Source of the DNA: Aequorivita viscosa
GTDB lineage: Bacteria; Bacteroidota; Bacteroidia; Flavobacteriales; Flavobacteriaceae
DNA length: 64,000 nucleotides
Direction: 5' to 3'
NCBI RefSeq assembly: GCF_900106795.1
Contig: NZ_FNNS01000005.1
Coordinates: 1 to 64,000, forward strand
Below, piece by piece: positions 17,525-27,488 of the stretch. Position 1 is the first letter of the stretch. The number at the start of each line of letters is the position of its first letter. The notes under the pieces were generated by a model, which was given only the letters and a program-made list of their open reading frames with translations, searched no databases and was not told where the DNA came from. The position numbers and the translations under genes are program-made.

Positions 17525-18979
17525 ATGAAAACAAATTCCTTATTCACAAAAATTAGCTTAGTGCTATGTGTTTTGGCTACGACCTTAGCAGCAAAAGCAA
17601 ACAACGTTATTGTTGCCAATACAGCCGTATCGGGCAGTGATATTACTTTCGACATTAGCTGGGAAAACAGCTGGAACTCAAATATAGCACCTGCAAACCA
17701 CGATGCGGTATGGGTGTTTGTAAAGTATCAAGATTGTGCTACAAACATTTGGTATCACGCAGATCTTAGCGACACATCAGCAGATCATACTGCCGCATCT
17801 CCCCTACAAGCAGATGCTGTAGCAGATGGCAAAGGTGTTTTTCTTCGTCGTAGCGCCTTAGGGGGTGGGAATATTGCTCCCACAGCTGTTTCATTAGCAA
17901 TGAACATACCGGCTGGAACCTATAATTACAAGGTTTTTGCTATCGAAATGGTATACATTCCACAAGGTGATTTTGAAATTGGTGACGGAACTTCTACAAA
18001 CACCTTTAATAGTATTACTGTTACGGCCGCCTCGCAATCGGGTGGGATTCCTGCCGGTACTATTGGAGGTTCTTCTGTAACTGTTCCCGCAACTTTCCCA
18101 ATGGGCTATAATTCATTTTACAGCATGAAGTATGAAATTACCCAACAACAATACGTAGATTTTTTAAATACACTTACCTACGATCAACAAGTTACGCGTC
18201 AAGGAACAGACCCAATCAATGCACCAGGAACAAAAGCGTTTTCTCCTGGTTTAGGTTTTAGGAATAGTATAGAAATACTTGAATCTGGTAATAATAACGT
18301 GTTGCCAGCAGTTTTCGCTTGTGATCTTACAGATGGAATTCCTGATAACGTGGACGATGGCCAGAATATTGCCATGAACTTTTTAGGCTGGGGAGATCTT
18401 AGTGCTTATTTAGATTGGGCTGGATTACGTCCAATGTCAGAACTGGAATTTGAAAAAATTTGTAGAGGACCAGAAGCGAGAGTTGCAGGAGAATATCCTT
18501 GGGGTACTACAGAAATCTTTGCGTATAACTCAAATAATATCGTAGCATCCACTAAAAACAAACCAGATGAAACTGTTGCCACTGTTAACAATGGATCATC
18601 TTTTTACGGACTTGGATATTCACACATCAATTCTTTTGGACCTTCGCGCGCAGGTATTTTTGCACGTAGTACTACTGGAAGAGCTTCTTCGGGAGCTGCT
18701 TATTATGGAGTAATGGAAATGGCTGGAAATTTATCGGAACGTCCTGTTACCGTTTTTACTGCTGAAGGAGCCGCATTTACAGGAAATAATGGCGATGGCA
18801 CGCTAACTAATACAGGTGAAGCCAACCAAGCAAGCTGGCCAGCTCCAGATACTGCTTTAGGTTCTGGTTTCAAAGGGGGAGATTGGTCTACAGCTGCGAC
18901 TAATTTGAGAACTTCTCAACGTAGCGGCACTGCTTCAGTAGCACGTAACCAAACATACGGTGGGCGCGGTGTTCGTTAA
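17525..18979 (+). CDS. Secreted FGE/SUMF1-fold protein without the catalytic cysteines
   Basis: 484 residues from ATG 17525, which gives a clean signal peptide (MKTNSLFTKISLVLCVLATTLAAKA). The in-frame upstream extension overlaps the promoter. An N-terminal beta domain (about 26-150: VIVANTAVSGSDITFDISWENSWN) is followed by a formylglycine-generating-enzyme fold: MVYIPQGDFEIGDG, YEITQQQYVDFLNTL, LDWAGLRPMSELEFEKICRGPE, MEMAGNLSERPV and GFKGGDWSTAATNLRTSQRSG. The two active-site cysteines of true FGE, expected after the GG-W block, are absent, as in GldJ/GldK-like members, so a structural or binding role is likely. It lies 78 bp upstream of the giant Ig-repeat gene, separated only by a hairpin (about 18998-19025) without a T-tract, so the two may be co-transcribed. 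Confidence 0.85.
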   Translation: MKTNSLFTKISLVLCVLATTLAAKANNVIVANTAVSGSDITFDISWENSWNSNIAPANHDAVWVFVKYQDCATNIWYHADLSDTSADHTAASPLQADAVADGKGVFLRRSALGGGNIAPTAVSLAMNIPAGTYNYKVFAIEMVYIPQGDFEIGDGTSTNTFNSITVTAASQSGGIPAGTIGGSSVTVPATFPMGYNSFYSMKYEITQQQYVDFLNTLTYDQQVTRQGTDPINAPGTKAFSPGLGFRNSIEILESGNNNVLPAVFACDLTDGIPDNVDDGQNIAMNFLGWGDLSAYLDWAGLRPMSELEFEKICRGPEARVAGEYPWGTTEIFAYNSNNIVASTKNKPDETVATVNNGSSFYGLGYSHINSFGPSRAGIFARSTTGRASSGAAYYGVMEMAGNLSERPVTVFTAEGAAFTGNNGDGTLTNTGEANQASWPAPDTALGSGFKGGDWSTAATNLRTSQRSGTASVARNQTYGGRGVR

Positions 18980-18997
18980 TCTCTAATTTGATGTGTA

Positions 18998-19025
18998 TTG
19001 CATTTCAGAAGTACTGAATGCAAAA
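18998..19025 (+). other. Intercistronic hairpin between the FGE-fold gene and the giant repeat gene
   Basis: TTGCATTTCAG pairs with CTGAATGCAA, with a single bulged T and a five-base loop. It is followed by AAATG and not by a T-tract, so it is more likely an RNA stabiliser or processing site than a terminator. Confidence 0.45.
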
Positions 19026-19057
19026 ATGAAATTATTAATTATAAATCAAATTAGACG

Positions 19058-22000
19058 ATGAAAACAACAATAACAACATTGGTTGTTTTGGTTTGCTTTT
19101 TCTTAGTTCCTAGTTCGCTGTTTGCACAGTATGAGGGTGGTATAGCCGATGGGTCTGCTCACGACCACCTCAATAACACGGTTTGTGCAACGCCCGCTCA
19201 GTTTTACGCTTATTTTGGCGGATCTGGTGATGGCGCAGGAATGGAAAGCTTACAAATTACAGCCTGTGGTGCTCCTTCACAATTCTATGCCTATCAAGGC
19301 GGGGTTGGCGATGGAAGTGCCCTAGAAACAATAAACGCAGTCACTTGTGATGCTCCAAGTCAGTTTTATGCCTATTTCGGAGGTGATGCTGCTGGTTCCG
19401 CTGTTGATGCGATAGATGCTGTCGTGTGCGATACACCAACTCAATTCTATGCCTATTTTGGCGGTGATGGCGATGGGTATGGTGCCGATGGAAACCTAAG
19501 TTGCCCTGTAGATCCGCCTGTGGCAGATTTTATGGCAGATAACACAACTATTTGTGTTGGAGATACTGTACAGTTTACAGACACTTCCACAAATGTACCA
19601 ACGGTGTGGGAATGGATCTTCGAAGGTGGTACACCAGCAACTTCAGGATTGGAAAATCCAGAGGTGGTTTATAATACGCCTGGCACGTACGATGTTACTT
19701 TAAAAGCGGTTAATCAGTTTGGAACAAATACTAAAACCCTAACCGATTATATTACGGTAAACGCTATTCCTACCATTGCAACTACCACTCCAGGAACGCG
19801 CTGCGATGCTGGTATTGTTACATTAGAAGCAACTGCAAGCGCTGGAACCTTGAGTTGGTTCAACGATGAAACAGGCGGTACAGCTTTAGGAACTGGTACA
19901 AGTTTTAATACTCCGTCAATTTCAGAAACTACTACATTCTATGTGGAAACTGAAAATAATGGATGTATTTCTACAAGAGTAGCTGTAATTGCAACTGTTA
20001 ATGATACACCTACCATTACAAATACAACTCCAGGAGAGCGTTGTGGGCCAGGTTCGGTTCAGTTAGCCGCTCAAGCTAGTTCGGGTAATATTAAATGGTA
20101 TGATGTGGCTGCTGGCGGAACTTCATTAAGTAACACTGGTACATTTAATACGCCTTCAATTGCTACAACAACAACTTATTATGTTGAAGTTAGTGCGAAT
20201 GGCTGTATTTCACCTAGAACAGCAGTTGTGGCTACAATAAATAGTCAGCCTGCAATAACTTCTACCACAGACGCATCACGTTGCGGCCCTGGTAGTGTAA
20301 CGCTATTGGCTCAATCAGATTTCGGAACGATAAAATGGTATGATGCCGCAACTGGAGGAAATTTAATAACTACGGGCACTAGTTTTACTACACCATCTTT
20401 AGCAAATACAAAAGTGTATTATGTAGAAGCTGCGCAAGGTTCTTGTAGTTCGTCTCGTATAGCTGTTACAGCTGAAATCAATGCTTTTCCTACGATTACG
20501 AACACAACTCCTGCGAGTAGATGTGGTGCGGGAAGCGTAACATTAACTGCCACTGCAAATGCTGGAACGCTAAGTTGGTTTAACGTGGCCTCCGGTGGAA
20601 CTGTTTTGGGATCAGGTACGAGTTTTACAACGCCTTCAATTACCGAAACAACAAGTTTTTATGTTGAATCAAACAATGGAGGATGTATTTCAACACGGGA
20701 AGAAGTAATTGCAACAGTTAATTCTGCTCCTTCGGTTACTAATACTACACCTGCTAGTCGATGCGGAACAGGATCTGTAACTTTAATGGCAACAGCAAGT
20801 TCTGGAACATTGAGTTGGTTTGCTACAGCTGCTGGCGGAACCGTTTTAGGAACTGGAACAAGCTTTACTACACCTGTAATTGCAACAACCAGTACTTTTT
20901 ACGTGCAAGCACAAGCATCTGGTTGTACCTCGACGCGAAATGCTGTGGTAGCTACTGTAAATAATACTCCGGTAATTACCAACACTACACCTGCAAGTCG
21001 TTGCGGAGCTGGAACAGTTACTTTAACAGCTACTGCTAATTCAGGAACACTAATTTGGTTTAATTCAGCTACCGGTGGAACTGCTTTGGGAACAGGAACT
21101 AGTTTCACTACACCTTCCATAACAACCACAACTTCATACTATGTGGAGGCATCAACAGCATCTTGTACTTCAGTTCGGACCGAAGTTGTAGCAACCATAA
21201 ATGCGTTGCCAACTATTACTAGCACGACTCCTGCTGGGCGTTGTGATTCAGGAACGGTAACGTTAATGGCTACAGCAAACGCAGGGACTTTGAGTTGGTA
21301 TAATACCGCAACAGGTGGATCCGCTTTAGGAACTGGCACTAGTTTTACAACTCCAGTTATTACTTCGACTACTACTTTCTATGTAGAAGCTAATAACAAC
21401 GGATGTATTTCAAGTAGAACTGCTGTAATTGCAACAGTGAATGATGCTCCAGAAATTACAGGGACAATACCCGCCGAACGATGTGGCGCTGGAAGTGTAA
21501 CACTATCGGCTGTTGCAGATTACGGAACTATTAACTGGTTTACGAGTGCAAGCGGTGGTACTTCTATATTTACGGGTGCTAGTTTTACAACACCGAGTAT
21601 TTCAGTTACAACTACCTACTATGTTGCTACAAATTCAGGAAGTTGTACGAGCAATCGTGTACCCGTAACTGCAACTATTAATTCAATTCCTGCTATTACA
21701 AGTACTACTCCTGCGAGTAGATGCGATACAGGAACGGTAACCTTAATGGCAACTGCAAGTTCAGGAACATTGAGTTGGTTTAATGTGCCCACTGGCGGAA
21801 CTGCCTTAGGAACAGGTACTAGCTTTACGACACCTGTTATCTCGACTACGACTAATTTTTATGTAGAATCGAATAATGGTAGTTGTACCTCTACTAGAGT
21901 AAAAGTCATTGCAAGTGTAAATGACACTCCATCAATTACAGCTACAACCCCAGCAAGTCGTTGTGGTTCAGGCACAGTGACTCTTGGTGCAACAGCGAGT

Positions 22001-25000
22001 GCTGGAACATTGAGGTGGTTCGCTTCAGCTACTGGTGGTAGTATATTGGCAACTGGTGTAAGTTTTACCACTCCAGTGCTCACTGCCACAACTACGTACT
22101 ACGTACAAGCTACAAATGCAGGATGTACGTCTGGACGTACCGCTGTGGTAGCCACTATTAACACCTTACCTTTAATAACCAACACTACACCAGCGAGTCG
22201 CTGTGGAGCAGGAACAGTTACTTTAACAGCCACTTCTAGTACAGGTACGCTAAGTTGGTTTAATTCAGCTACTGGTGGAACTGCTTTGGGAACAGGTACT
22301 AGTTTTACTACACCTTCCATAACAACTACAACGTCTTACTATGTAGAGGCATCAACAGCCTCTTGTACATCAGTTCGTACCGAAGTTGTAGCCACTGTAA
22401 ATTCAGTGCCAACTATTACAAGTACGACACCTGCAGCACGTTGTGATGCTGGAACAGTAACTTTAATGGCAGCAGCAAGTGCTGGAACATTAAGTTGGTA
22501 TAATACTGCCACTGGTGGAACGGCTTTAGGCACGGGTACTAGCTTTACAACGCCTGTTATTACTTCGTCTACTACTTTTTATGTAGAAGCACAAAATAAC
22601 GGATGTATTTCAAGTAGAACTGCTGTAATTGCAACGGTGAATGATGCACCATCAATTACAAGTACTACTCCTGCCGAACGATGTGGTGCTGGAAGTGTAA
22701 CACTAACAGCTGTTGCAGATTACGGAACAATTAATTGGTTTGCGAGTGCATCTGGCGGTACTTCTATATTTACTGGATCTAGTTTTGCAACTCCAAGTAT
22801 CTCTAGTACGACTACTTATTATGTTTCGGCTAAATCCGGAAGTTGTACAAGTGATCGGGTGGCGGTAACTGCTACAGTAAAAACAGTTCCTACCATAGTA
22901 ACAACTACTCCAGCGAGTAGATGCGATGCTGGAACGGTAACTTTAATGGCAACTGCAAGTGCTGGAACATTAAGTTGGTATAATGTAGCTACGGGCGGAA
23001 CAGCTTTGGGCACAGGTACTAGCTTTACAACACCTGCAATTGCAACTACCACTAGTTATTTTGTGGAAAGTGCGAATGCTGGATGTATTTCAAACAGGGT
23101 GGAAGTAGTTGCAACTGTAAATACAACACCATCTGTTACAAGTACTACACCTGCGAGTAGATGCGACCAAGGTACAGTTACGCTAATGGCAACTGCTAGT
23201 GCAGGTACATTGAGTTGGTTTGCAAATGCAACTGGTGGTACTTCACTTGGCACTGGTACTAGTTTTACAACTCCTGTTATTTCTTCAACCACTACATTTT
23301 ATGTAGAAGCAGAAAATAACGGATGTAATTCTAGCAGAACTGCTGTAATTGCTACGGTGAATGATTCACCAACAATTACAAATTCATCTTCAGCAGAAAG
23401 ATGTGGCACTGGAAGTGTAACACTAACAGCTAGTACAGATTTTGGTACTATTAATTGGTTCGCAAATGCAACTGGTGGTACATCACTATTTACTGGGCCG
23501 AGTTTTACAACCCCGAGTATTTCAAACACGACTACTTATTATGTTTCGGCTACTTCGGGAAGTTGTACGAGCGAACGCGTAGCTGTAACGGCGACTATTA
23601 AAACAATTCCTACCATTATAAGTACTACTCCTGCGAGTAGATGTGATGCTGGAACCGTAACTTTAATGGCACAGGCAAGCGCGGGAACGTTGAGTTGGTT
23701 TAATGTGGCTACTGGCGGAACAGCTTTAGGTACGGGTACTAGTTTTACTACCCCAGTTATTACAGCGACTACCACTTTTTATGTAGAAGCCGAAAATAAT
23801 GGTTGTATTTCTAGCAGAACAGCAGTAGTTGCAACAATAAATGGAGCTCCGACTATTACAGGAACGACTCCAGCAGAAAGATGCGGTCCTGGAAGTGTAA
23901 CGCTATCTGCCACAGCCGATGCTGGCACAATTAACTGGTTCGCAAATGCTACCGGTGGTACGTCACTATTTACTGGAGCTAGTTTTACAACGCCTAGCAT
24001 TTCAAGTACGACTACATATTATGTTTCATCTCACACAGGCAACTGTCAGAGTGACCGTGTGGCTGTAATTGCTACCATTAATGAAGTTCCAGTTATTACA
24101 AGCACTACTCCAGAGAGTAGATGTGATGCAGGAACGGTAACTCTAATGGCAGCGGCAAGCTCTGGAACGTTGAGCTGGTATAATGTAGCGACAGGGGGAA
24201 CAGCCTTAGGTACGGGTACTAGTTTTACAACACCAGTCCTAACAGCTACTACTAGTTTTTATGTAGAAAGCGCAAACGATGATTGTACGTCGGTTAGGGT
24301 TGAAGTAATTGCTACGGTAAATGCTACGCCAACGATTATAAGTACAACACCAGCAAGTAGGTGTGATGAAGGAACCGTAACCTTAATGGCTACTGCAAGT
24401 GCAGGAACCTTAAGTTGGTTTAATGTCGCTACTGGTGGAACTTCGCTTGGTACAGGAACCAGTTTTACAACTCCAGTTATCGCTGCAACAACAAGTTTTT
24501 ATGTTGAAGTAGAAAACAATGGATGTGTTTCTAGCAGAACCGAAGTAGTGGCAACAGTAAACGACTCACCAGAAATAACAGATACTACTCCCGCAGAACG
24601 TTGTGGAGAAGGAACGGTTACTTTAATGGCAGCGACAAATACTGGTAACATAAGTTGGTTTGATGTAGCAACGGGCGGAACTGTCCTTGGTACGGGAACC
24701 ACTTTTACAACGCCGAGTATTTCAGAAACAACTTCGTACTTTGTAGAATCTGAAAGTAATGGATGTATTTCTGAAAGGGTTGAGGTTATTGCAACAGTCA
24801 ATATCACTGAAGCCCCTACAGGAGAAGCAAATCAGACTTTCTGTGCGGGTGAAACTGTTGGATTAATTGTAACAGACGGCGTTGATGTTATTTGGTATGA
24901 TGCACCTACTAATGGGAATATTGTTCCAGACGATACTTTAATCGTCGATGGCACTACCTATTATGGATCTCAAACCATTGATGGATGCGAAAGCACAAAT

Positions 25001-25285
25001 CGACTTGCTGTAACAATGACTACCGGCGGTTGCTTAGGGGTTTCAAATAACCAAATGTTGAGTATTAAAGTATATCCAGTTCCAATGGATGAGGTGCTCA
25101 ACATTCAATCGAACGACATTATAAGTTCTATTGAACTCTATGATGTGTTAGGTAAATTAATTTTCACTACGAAAACCAATAGCCTGACAGCAACGATAGA
25201 CACTTCCTTATTAGCATCTGGTACTTACCTTGTAGTTATTAGAGCAGGGAATAAGGTGGGAACACATAAAGTTTTAAAAATGTAG
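19058..25285 (+). CDS. Giant T9SS-secreted protein: PKD domain plus 21 Ig-like repeats
   Basis: 2075 residues. A signal peptide (1-23) is followed by four repeats of about 35 residues with Q-F-YAYFGGxGDGxA and one Cys each (about 25-150). One PKD domain (about 151-235; VWEWIFEGG, NPEVVYNTPGTYDVTLKAVN) follows. From residue ~248 to ~1927 there are 21 tandem 80-residue Ig-like units of the type often annotated Ig_7/CHU_C-associated. Each starts RC-x-x-G-x-V-x-L, has TLSWF or TINWF and ATGGT, and carries a second Cys near GC-x-S, so one disulphide per unit is likely. A degenerate 22nd unit (FCAGETVGLIVTDG) and a T9SS type A domain (VYPVPMDEVLNIQ ... GTYLVVIRAG) close it. Likely a long surface stalk or adhesin. 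A strong terminator follows. Confidence 0.93.
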   Translation: MKTTITTLVVLVCFFLVPSSLFAQYEGGIADGSAHDHLNNTVCATPAQFYAYFGGSGDGAGMESLQITACGAPSQFYAYQGGVGDGSALETINAVTCDAPSQFYAYFGGDAAGSAVDAIDAVVCDTPTQFYAYFGGDGDGYGADGNLSCPVDPPVADFMADNTTICVGDTVQFTDTSTNVPTVWEWIFEGGTPATSGLENPEVVYNTPGTYDVTLKAVNQFGTNTKTLTDYITVNAIPTIATTTPGTRCDAGIVTLEATASAGTLSWFNDETGGTALGTGTSFNTPSISETTTFYVETENNGCISTRVAVIATVNDTPTITNTTPGERCGPGSVQLAAQASSGNIKWYDVAAGGTSLSNTGTFNTPSIATTTTYYVEVSANGCISPRTAVVATINSQPAITSTTDASRCGPGSVTLLAQSDFGTIKWYDAATGGNLITTGTSFTTPSLANTKVYYVEAAQGSCSSSRIAVTAEINAFPTITNTTPASRCGAGSVTLTATANAGTLSWFNVASGGTVLGSGTSFTTPSITETTSFYVESNNGGCISTREEVIATVNSAPSVTNTTPASRCGTGSVTLMATASSGTLSWFATAAGGTVLGTGTSFTTPVIATTSTFYVQAQASGCTSTRNAVVATVNNTPVITNTTPASRCGAGTVTLTATANSGTLIWFNSATGGTALGTGTSFTTPSITTTTSYYVEASTASCTSVRTEVVATINALPTITSTTPAGRCDSGTVTLMATANAGTLSWYNTATGGSALGTGTSFTTPVITSTTTFYVEANNNGCISSRTAVIATVNDAPEITGTIPAERCGAGSVTLSAVADYGTINWFTSASGGTSIFTGASFTTPSISVTTTYYVATNSGSCTSNRVPVTATINSIPAITSTTPASRCDTGTVTLMATASSGTLSWFNVPTGGTALGTGTSFTTPVISTTTNFYVESNNGSCTSTRVKVIASVNDTPSITATTPASRCGSGTVTLGATASAGTLRWFASATGGSILATGVSFTTPVLTATTTYYVQATNAGCTSGRTAVVATINTLPLITNTTPASRCGAGTVTLTATSSTGTLSWFNSATGGTALGTGTSFTTPSITTTTSYYVEASTASCTSVRTEVVATVNSVPTITSTTPAARCDAGTVTLMAAASAGTLSWYNTATGGTALGTGTSFTTPVITSSTTFYVEAQNNGCISSRTAVIATVNDAPSITSTTPAERCGAGSVTLTAVADYGTINWFASASGGTSIFTGSSFATPSISSTTTYYVSAKSGSCTSDRVAVTATVKTVPTIVTTTPASRCDAGTVTLMATASAGTLSWYNVATGGTALGTGTSFTTPAIATTTSYFVESANAGCISNRVEVVATVNTTPSVTSTTPASRCDQGTVTLMATASAGTLSWFANATGGTSLGTGTSFTTPVISSTTTFYVEAENNGCNSSRTAVIATVNDSPTITNSSSAERCGTGSVTLTASTDFGTINWFANATGGTSLFTGPSFTTPSISNTTTYYVSATSGSCTSERVAVTATIKTIPTIISTTPASRCDAGTVTLMAQASAGTLSWFNVATGGTALGTGTSFTTPVITATTTFYVEAENNGCISSRTAVVATINGAPTITGTTPAERCGPGSVTLSATADAGTINWFANATGGTSLFTGASFTTPSISSTTTYYVSSHTGNCQSDRVAVIATINEVPVITSTTPESRCDAGTVTLMAAASSGTLSWYNVATGGTALGTGTSFTTPVLTATTSFYVESANDDCTSVRVEVIATVNATPTIISTTPASRCDEGTVTLMATASAGTLSWFNVATGGTSLGTGTSFTTPVIAATTSFYVEVENNGCVSSRTEVVATVNDSPEITDTTPAERCGEGTVTLMAATNTGNISWFDVATGGTVLGTGTTFTTPSISETTSYFVESESNGCISERVEVIATVNITEAPTGEANQTFCAGETVGLIVTDGVDVIWYDAPTNGNIVPDDTLIVDGTTYYGSQTIDGCESTNRLAVTMTTGGCLGVSNNQMLSIKVYPVPMDEVLNIQSNDIISSIELYDVLGKLIFTTKTNSLTATIDTSLLASGTYLVVIRAGNKVGTHKVLKM
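19799..24838 (+). repeat. 21 coding tandem repeats of exactly 240 bp
   Basis: The Arg-Cys codon pair that opens each Ig-like unit recurs at 19799, 20039, 20279 and every 240 bp up to 24599, with no insertion or deletion in 21 units. Units differ at many positions. Units 6-8 (from 20999) and 11-13 (from 22199) are much more alike than neighbours, indicating a five-unit (1200-bp) internal duplication. Confidence 0.95.
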
Positions 25286-25307
25286 TTCCATAAATAATTT
25301 TTATTTG

Positions 25308-25342
25308 AAAGAGGCTTCTGTTAATTCGGAAGCCTCTTTTTT
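25308..25342 (+). terminator. Terminator of the giant repeat gene
   Basis: AAAGAGGCTTC (25308-25318) pairs perfectly with GAAGCCTCTTT (25329-25339), followed by more T. It lies only about 25 bp before the next start codon, so the downstream kinase gene must be expressed by read-through or from a promoter overlapping the hairpin. Confidence 0.92.
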
Positions 25343-25364
25343 GTATTTTGGTTAAAAATTTACA

Positions 25365-27359
25365 ATGTATTTAAAACACAAACGTCTTTTTATCATTTTT
25401 CTGTTAGTGAGTGTTTCACTCTGCTCGCAGTCTGCACAGAAGAAAATCGACAGCCTTATGCAGGTTGCCGAAGTATCTAATGATTCTGTTAGACTTCGGA
25501 TATATAATAAAGTCAGTTTTTACTACATCTTCAATAATCCCGAAAAAGCAAGGGATCTTCTTCTAAAAGGAATAGAACAAGCTAAAACAAAAAAAGTTTC
25601 ATTCTCAGAGGCCGAACTGGTTAATACCTACGGAATTTATAACGACGTTTCAGGAAAATCAGATTCAGCAAAATATTATTTTGAAAAAGCATTAGCGCTA
25701 AGCGAAGCCCACAACTATAGAATAATTACCGTAATGATAATTAATAACCTGGGCATGTTCCATTGGAATAAGGGAAATTATCAGGTAGCATTGGATTACT
25801 TTTTTCAGGCATTAGAGATCAATAAAGAGAATTCTGTTGATTCTGGCGATGGAACTTACTTCAACAATATCGGACTTATTTACCAGGAAATGGGACAAAG
25901 TGATAAAGCACTGGAATATCACAAAAAAGCACTTGAAGTTCGGGAGCGATACAATAATAAAAGTGAAATAGCCACCTCTTTATCCAATATTGCCATAGTG
26001 CTGAAAGCGCAAGGAAATTATGTCGAATCTGAACAGAATTTCAAAAGGGCGATTGAAATGGCAAAGGCCGAAAATGAGCTGGGCAAATACTACGACGCCC
26101 TTGACGGTTTAGGCGATACTTATCTCGAGCAAAATCAACCACAACTAGCGATACCACTTTTGGAAGAATTGCTGGAAGGAAGAAATGAAAATAATATTGA
26201 CAGAAGATCAAATCTGAATACTATTTCAAATTTAATACGAGCCTTTAATGCTACTGGCAATTTAACCACGGCTTTAAAATATGTTGAAAAGGGAAATGCT
26301 TTTCTAAATGAATTTCCCGATAAAAAAACGGCTACAATTGAGTTTTATCAACACGCTTCCGAAACTTATTTCAGACTCAATAATCCTGAAAATGGAGCTG
26401 CTTATTTACAACAAGCGCTTTTAATGAAAGAAGATATTTTCTCGAATGAAAACGCAGATGCAATTGCAAATCTCGAAACCAAATTTAAGGTTGCTGAAAA
26501 AGAAAGAGATCTTGCCGAAACCCGCGCTAATCTTGCCGAAAGCGAATTGGAAAATGAGCAAAAAAATATTTTCATTTTTGGAATGATAGCCTTGGCAATC
26601 GTTCTTACACTTTTGGGTTATCTTTTTTACAACCAACAAAAATTGAAAAACAGTCAGTTGCGAAAGGAAAGTGAGCTGAGGTCTGCCTTGGCAAAAATTG
26701 AAACTCAAAATCAATTGCAAGAACAACGACTTCGGATTTCGCGAGATCTTCATGACAATATCGGATCCCAACTTACTTTCATCATTTCGTCTATAGACAA
26801 TTTGAAATTTGGATTGAAGGACGCCGATGCATCGATTAAAGGCAAATTAAAATACATCAGCAATTTTACCTCACAAACCATTTATGAACTTCGGGATACA
26901 ATTTGGGCAATGAACAAAACCGATATTTCGGTGGAAGATTTGCAAGCCCGTATTTCAAATTTTATTGAAAAGGCCAAGATAGCGAGCGATGTTAATTTTC
27001 AGTTTAATGTGGCTAACAGTGTTTTACAAGAAGCTCAATTTAATTCGGTTCAAGGCATGAATATTTATAGAATCATTCAAGAAGCAGTAAACAACGCATT
27101 AAAATATTCGGATGCCACGCAGGTTTCAGTTGAAATTTCTAAGCTGTCCGATTCTAATTCTGAAGATTCCTGTAAGGAGAAGGAAAAAAAATTTTCAAAT
27201 AAAGTTGAAATTCGAGATAACGGAAAAGGTTTCAATATGGATGAAATATGCTTTGGGAATGGGCTTCAAAACATTAAAAAACGAGCGACCGATTTAGGAG
27301 GAAAAGTTAAAATCACTTCCGAAGTAGGCAAGGGTACTATGGTTCAACTTCTATTTTAG
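25365..27359 (+). CDS. TPR-containing sensor histidine kinase (HisKA_3 type)
   Basis: 664 residues. A signal peptide or first membrane segment (1-24) leads into a periplasmic array of tetratricopeptide repeats (about 30-370; e.g. NNLGMFHWNKGNYQVALDYF, NNIGLIYQEMGQSDKALEYH). A transmembrane helix (FIFGMIALAIVLTLLGYLF, about 402-422) and a short coiled coil follow. The HisKA_3 dimerisation domain has phosphorylatable His463 in ISRDLHDNIGSQLTF, and an HATPase domain follows (NNALKYSD; DNGKGF; GNGLQNIKKRA). This class normally signals to NarL/LuxR-type regulators, and the only such regulator in the window is at 35062. It is closely similar to the kinase at 27859. The region between NALKYSD and DNGKGF carries a Ser/Lys-rich insertion not seen in the paralogue. 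Confidence 0.9.
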   Translation: MYLKHKRLFIIFLLVSVSLCSQSAQKKIDSLMQVAEVSNDSVRLRIYNKVSFYYIFNNPEKARDLLLKGIEQAKTKKVSFSEAELVNTYGIYNDVSGKSDSAKYYFEKALALSEAHNYRIITVMIINNLGMFHWNKGNYQVALDYFFQALEINKENSVDSGDGTYFNNIGLIYQEMGQSDKALEYHKKALEVRERYNNKSEIATSLSNIAIVLKAQGNYVESEQNFKRAIEMAKAENELGKYYDALDGLGDTYLEQNQPQLAIPLLEELLEGRNENNIDRRSNLNTISNLIRAFNATGNLTTALKYVEKGNAFLNEFPDKKTATIEFYQHASETYFRLNNPENGAAYLQQALLMKEDIFSNENADAIANLETKFKVAEKERDLAETRANLAESELENEQKNIFIFGMIALAIVLTLLGYLFYNQQKLKNSQLRKESELRSALAKIETQNQLQEQRLRISRDLHDNIGSQLTFIISSIDNLKFGLKDADASIKGKLKYISNFTSQTIYELRDTIWAMNKTDISVEDLQARISNFIEKAKIASDVNFQFNVANSVLQEAQFNSVQGMNIYRIIQEAVNNALKYSDATQVSVEISKLSDSNSEDSCKEKEKKFSNKVEIRDNGKGFNMDEICFGNGLQNIKKRATDLGGKVKITSEVGKGTMVQLLF

Positions 27360-27416
27360 GAATGAGGGTTTTTAAGTTTTTGATTCTCGATTTAGGCTAA
27401 AGGATGTTTAAAAATT

Positions 27417-27464
27417 ATAGGGCAATTGCCCTATTTCAATTTTGAAGGAAGGTTTTTATTTTTA
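27417..27464 (+). promoter_or_regulatory. Palindrome-plus-promoter site 4 of the five-member regulon
   Basis: ATAGGGCAATTGCCCTAT (27417-27434) is a perfect 18-bp palindrome. The -33 equivalent is TTT (27434-27436), then exactly 20 nt, then TATTTTTA (27457-27464). The start of the small membrane protein gene is 24 nt downstream. This site has the best palindrome of the five. Confidence 0.8.
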
Positions 27465-27488
27465 GGCTTTTAAACTAATTTTTAAAAT

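Noticed and set aside
20899-24807. Series of minus-strand frames of about 70-100 codons opposite the Ig-like repeats
   Set aside because: They recur with the 240-bp period and are the mirror image of the repeat codons, not genes.
19799-24838. Regular 240-bp spacing considered as a CRISPR or non-coding satellite
   Set aside because: The repeat is in frame throughout, encodes Ig-like domains and shows codon-level variation; units are far too long for CRISPR repeats.
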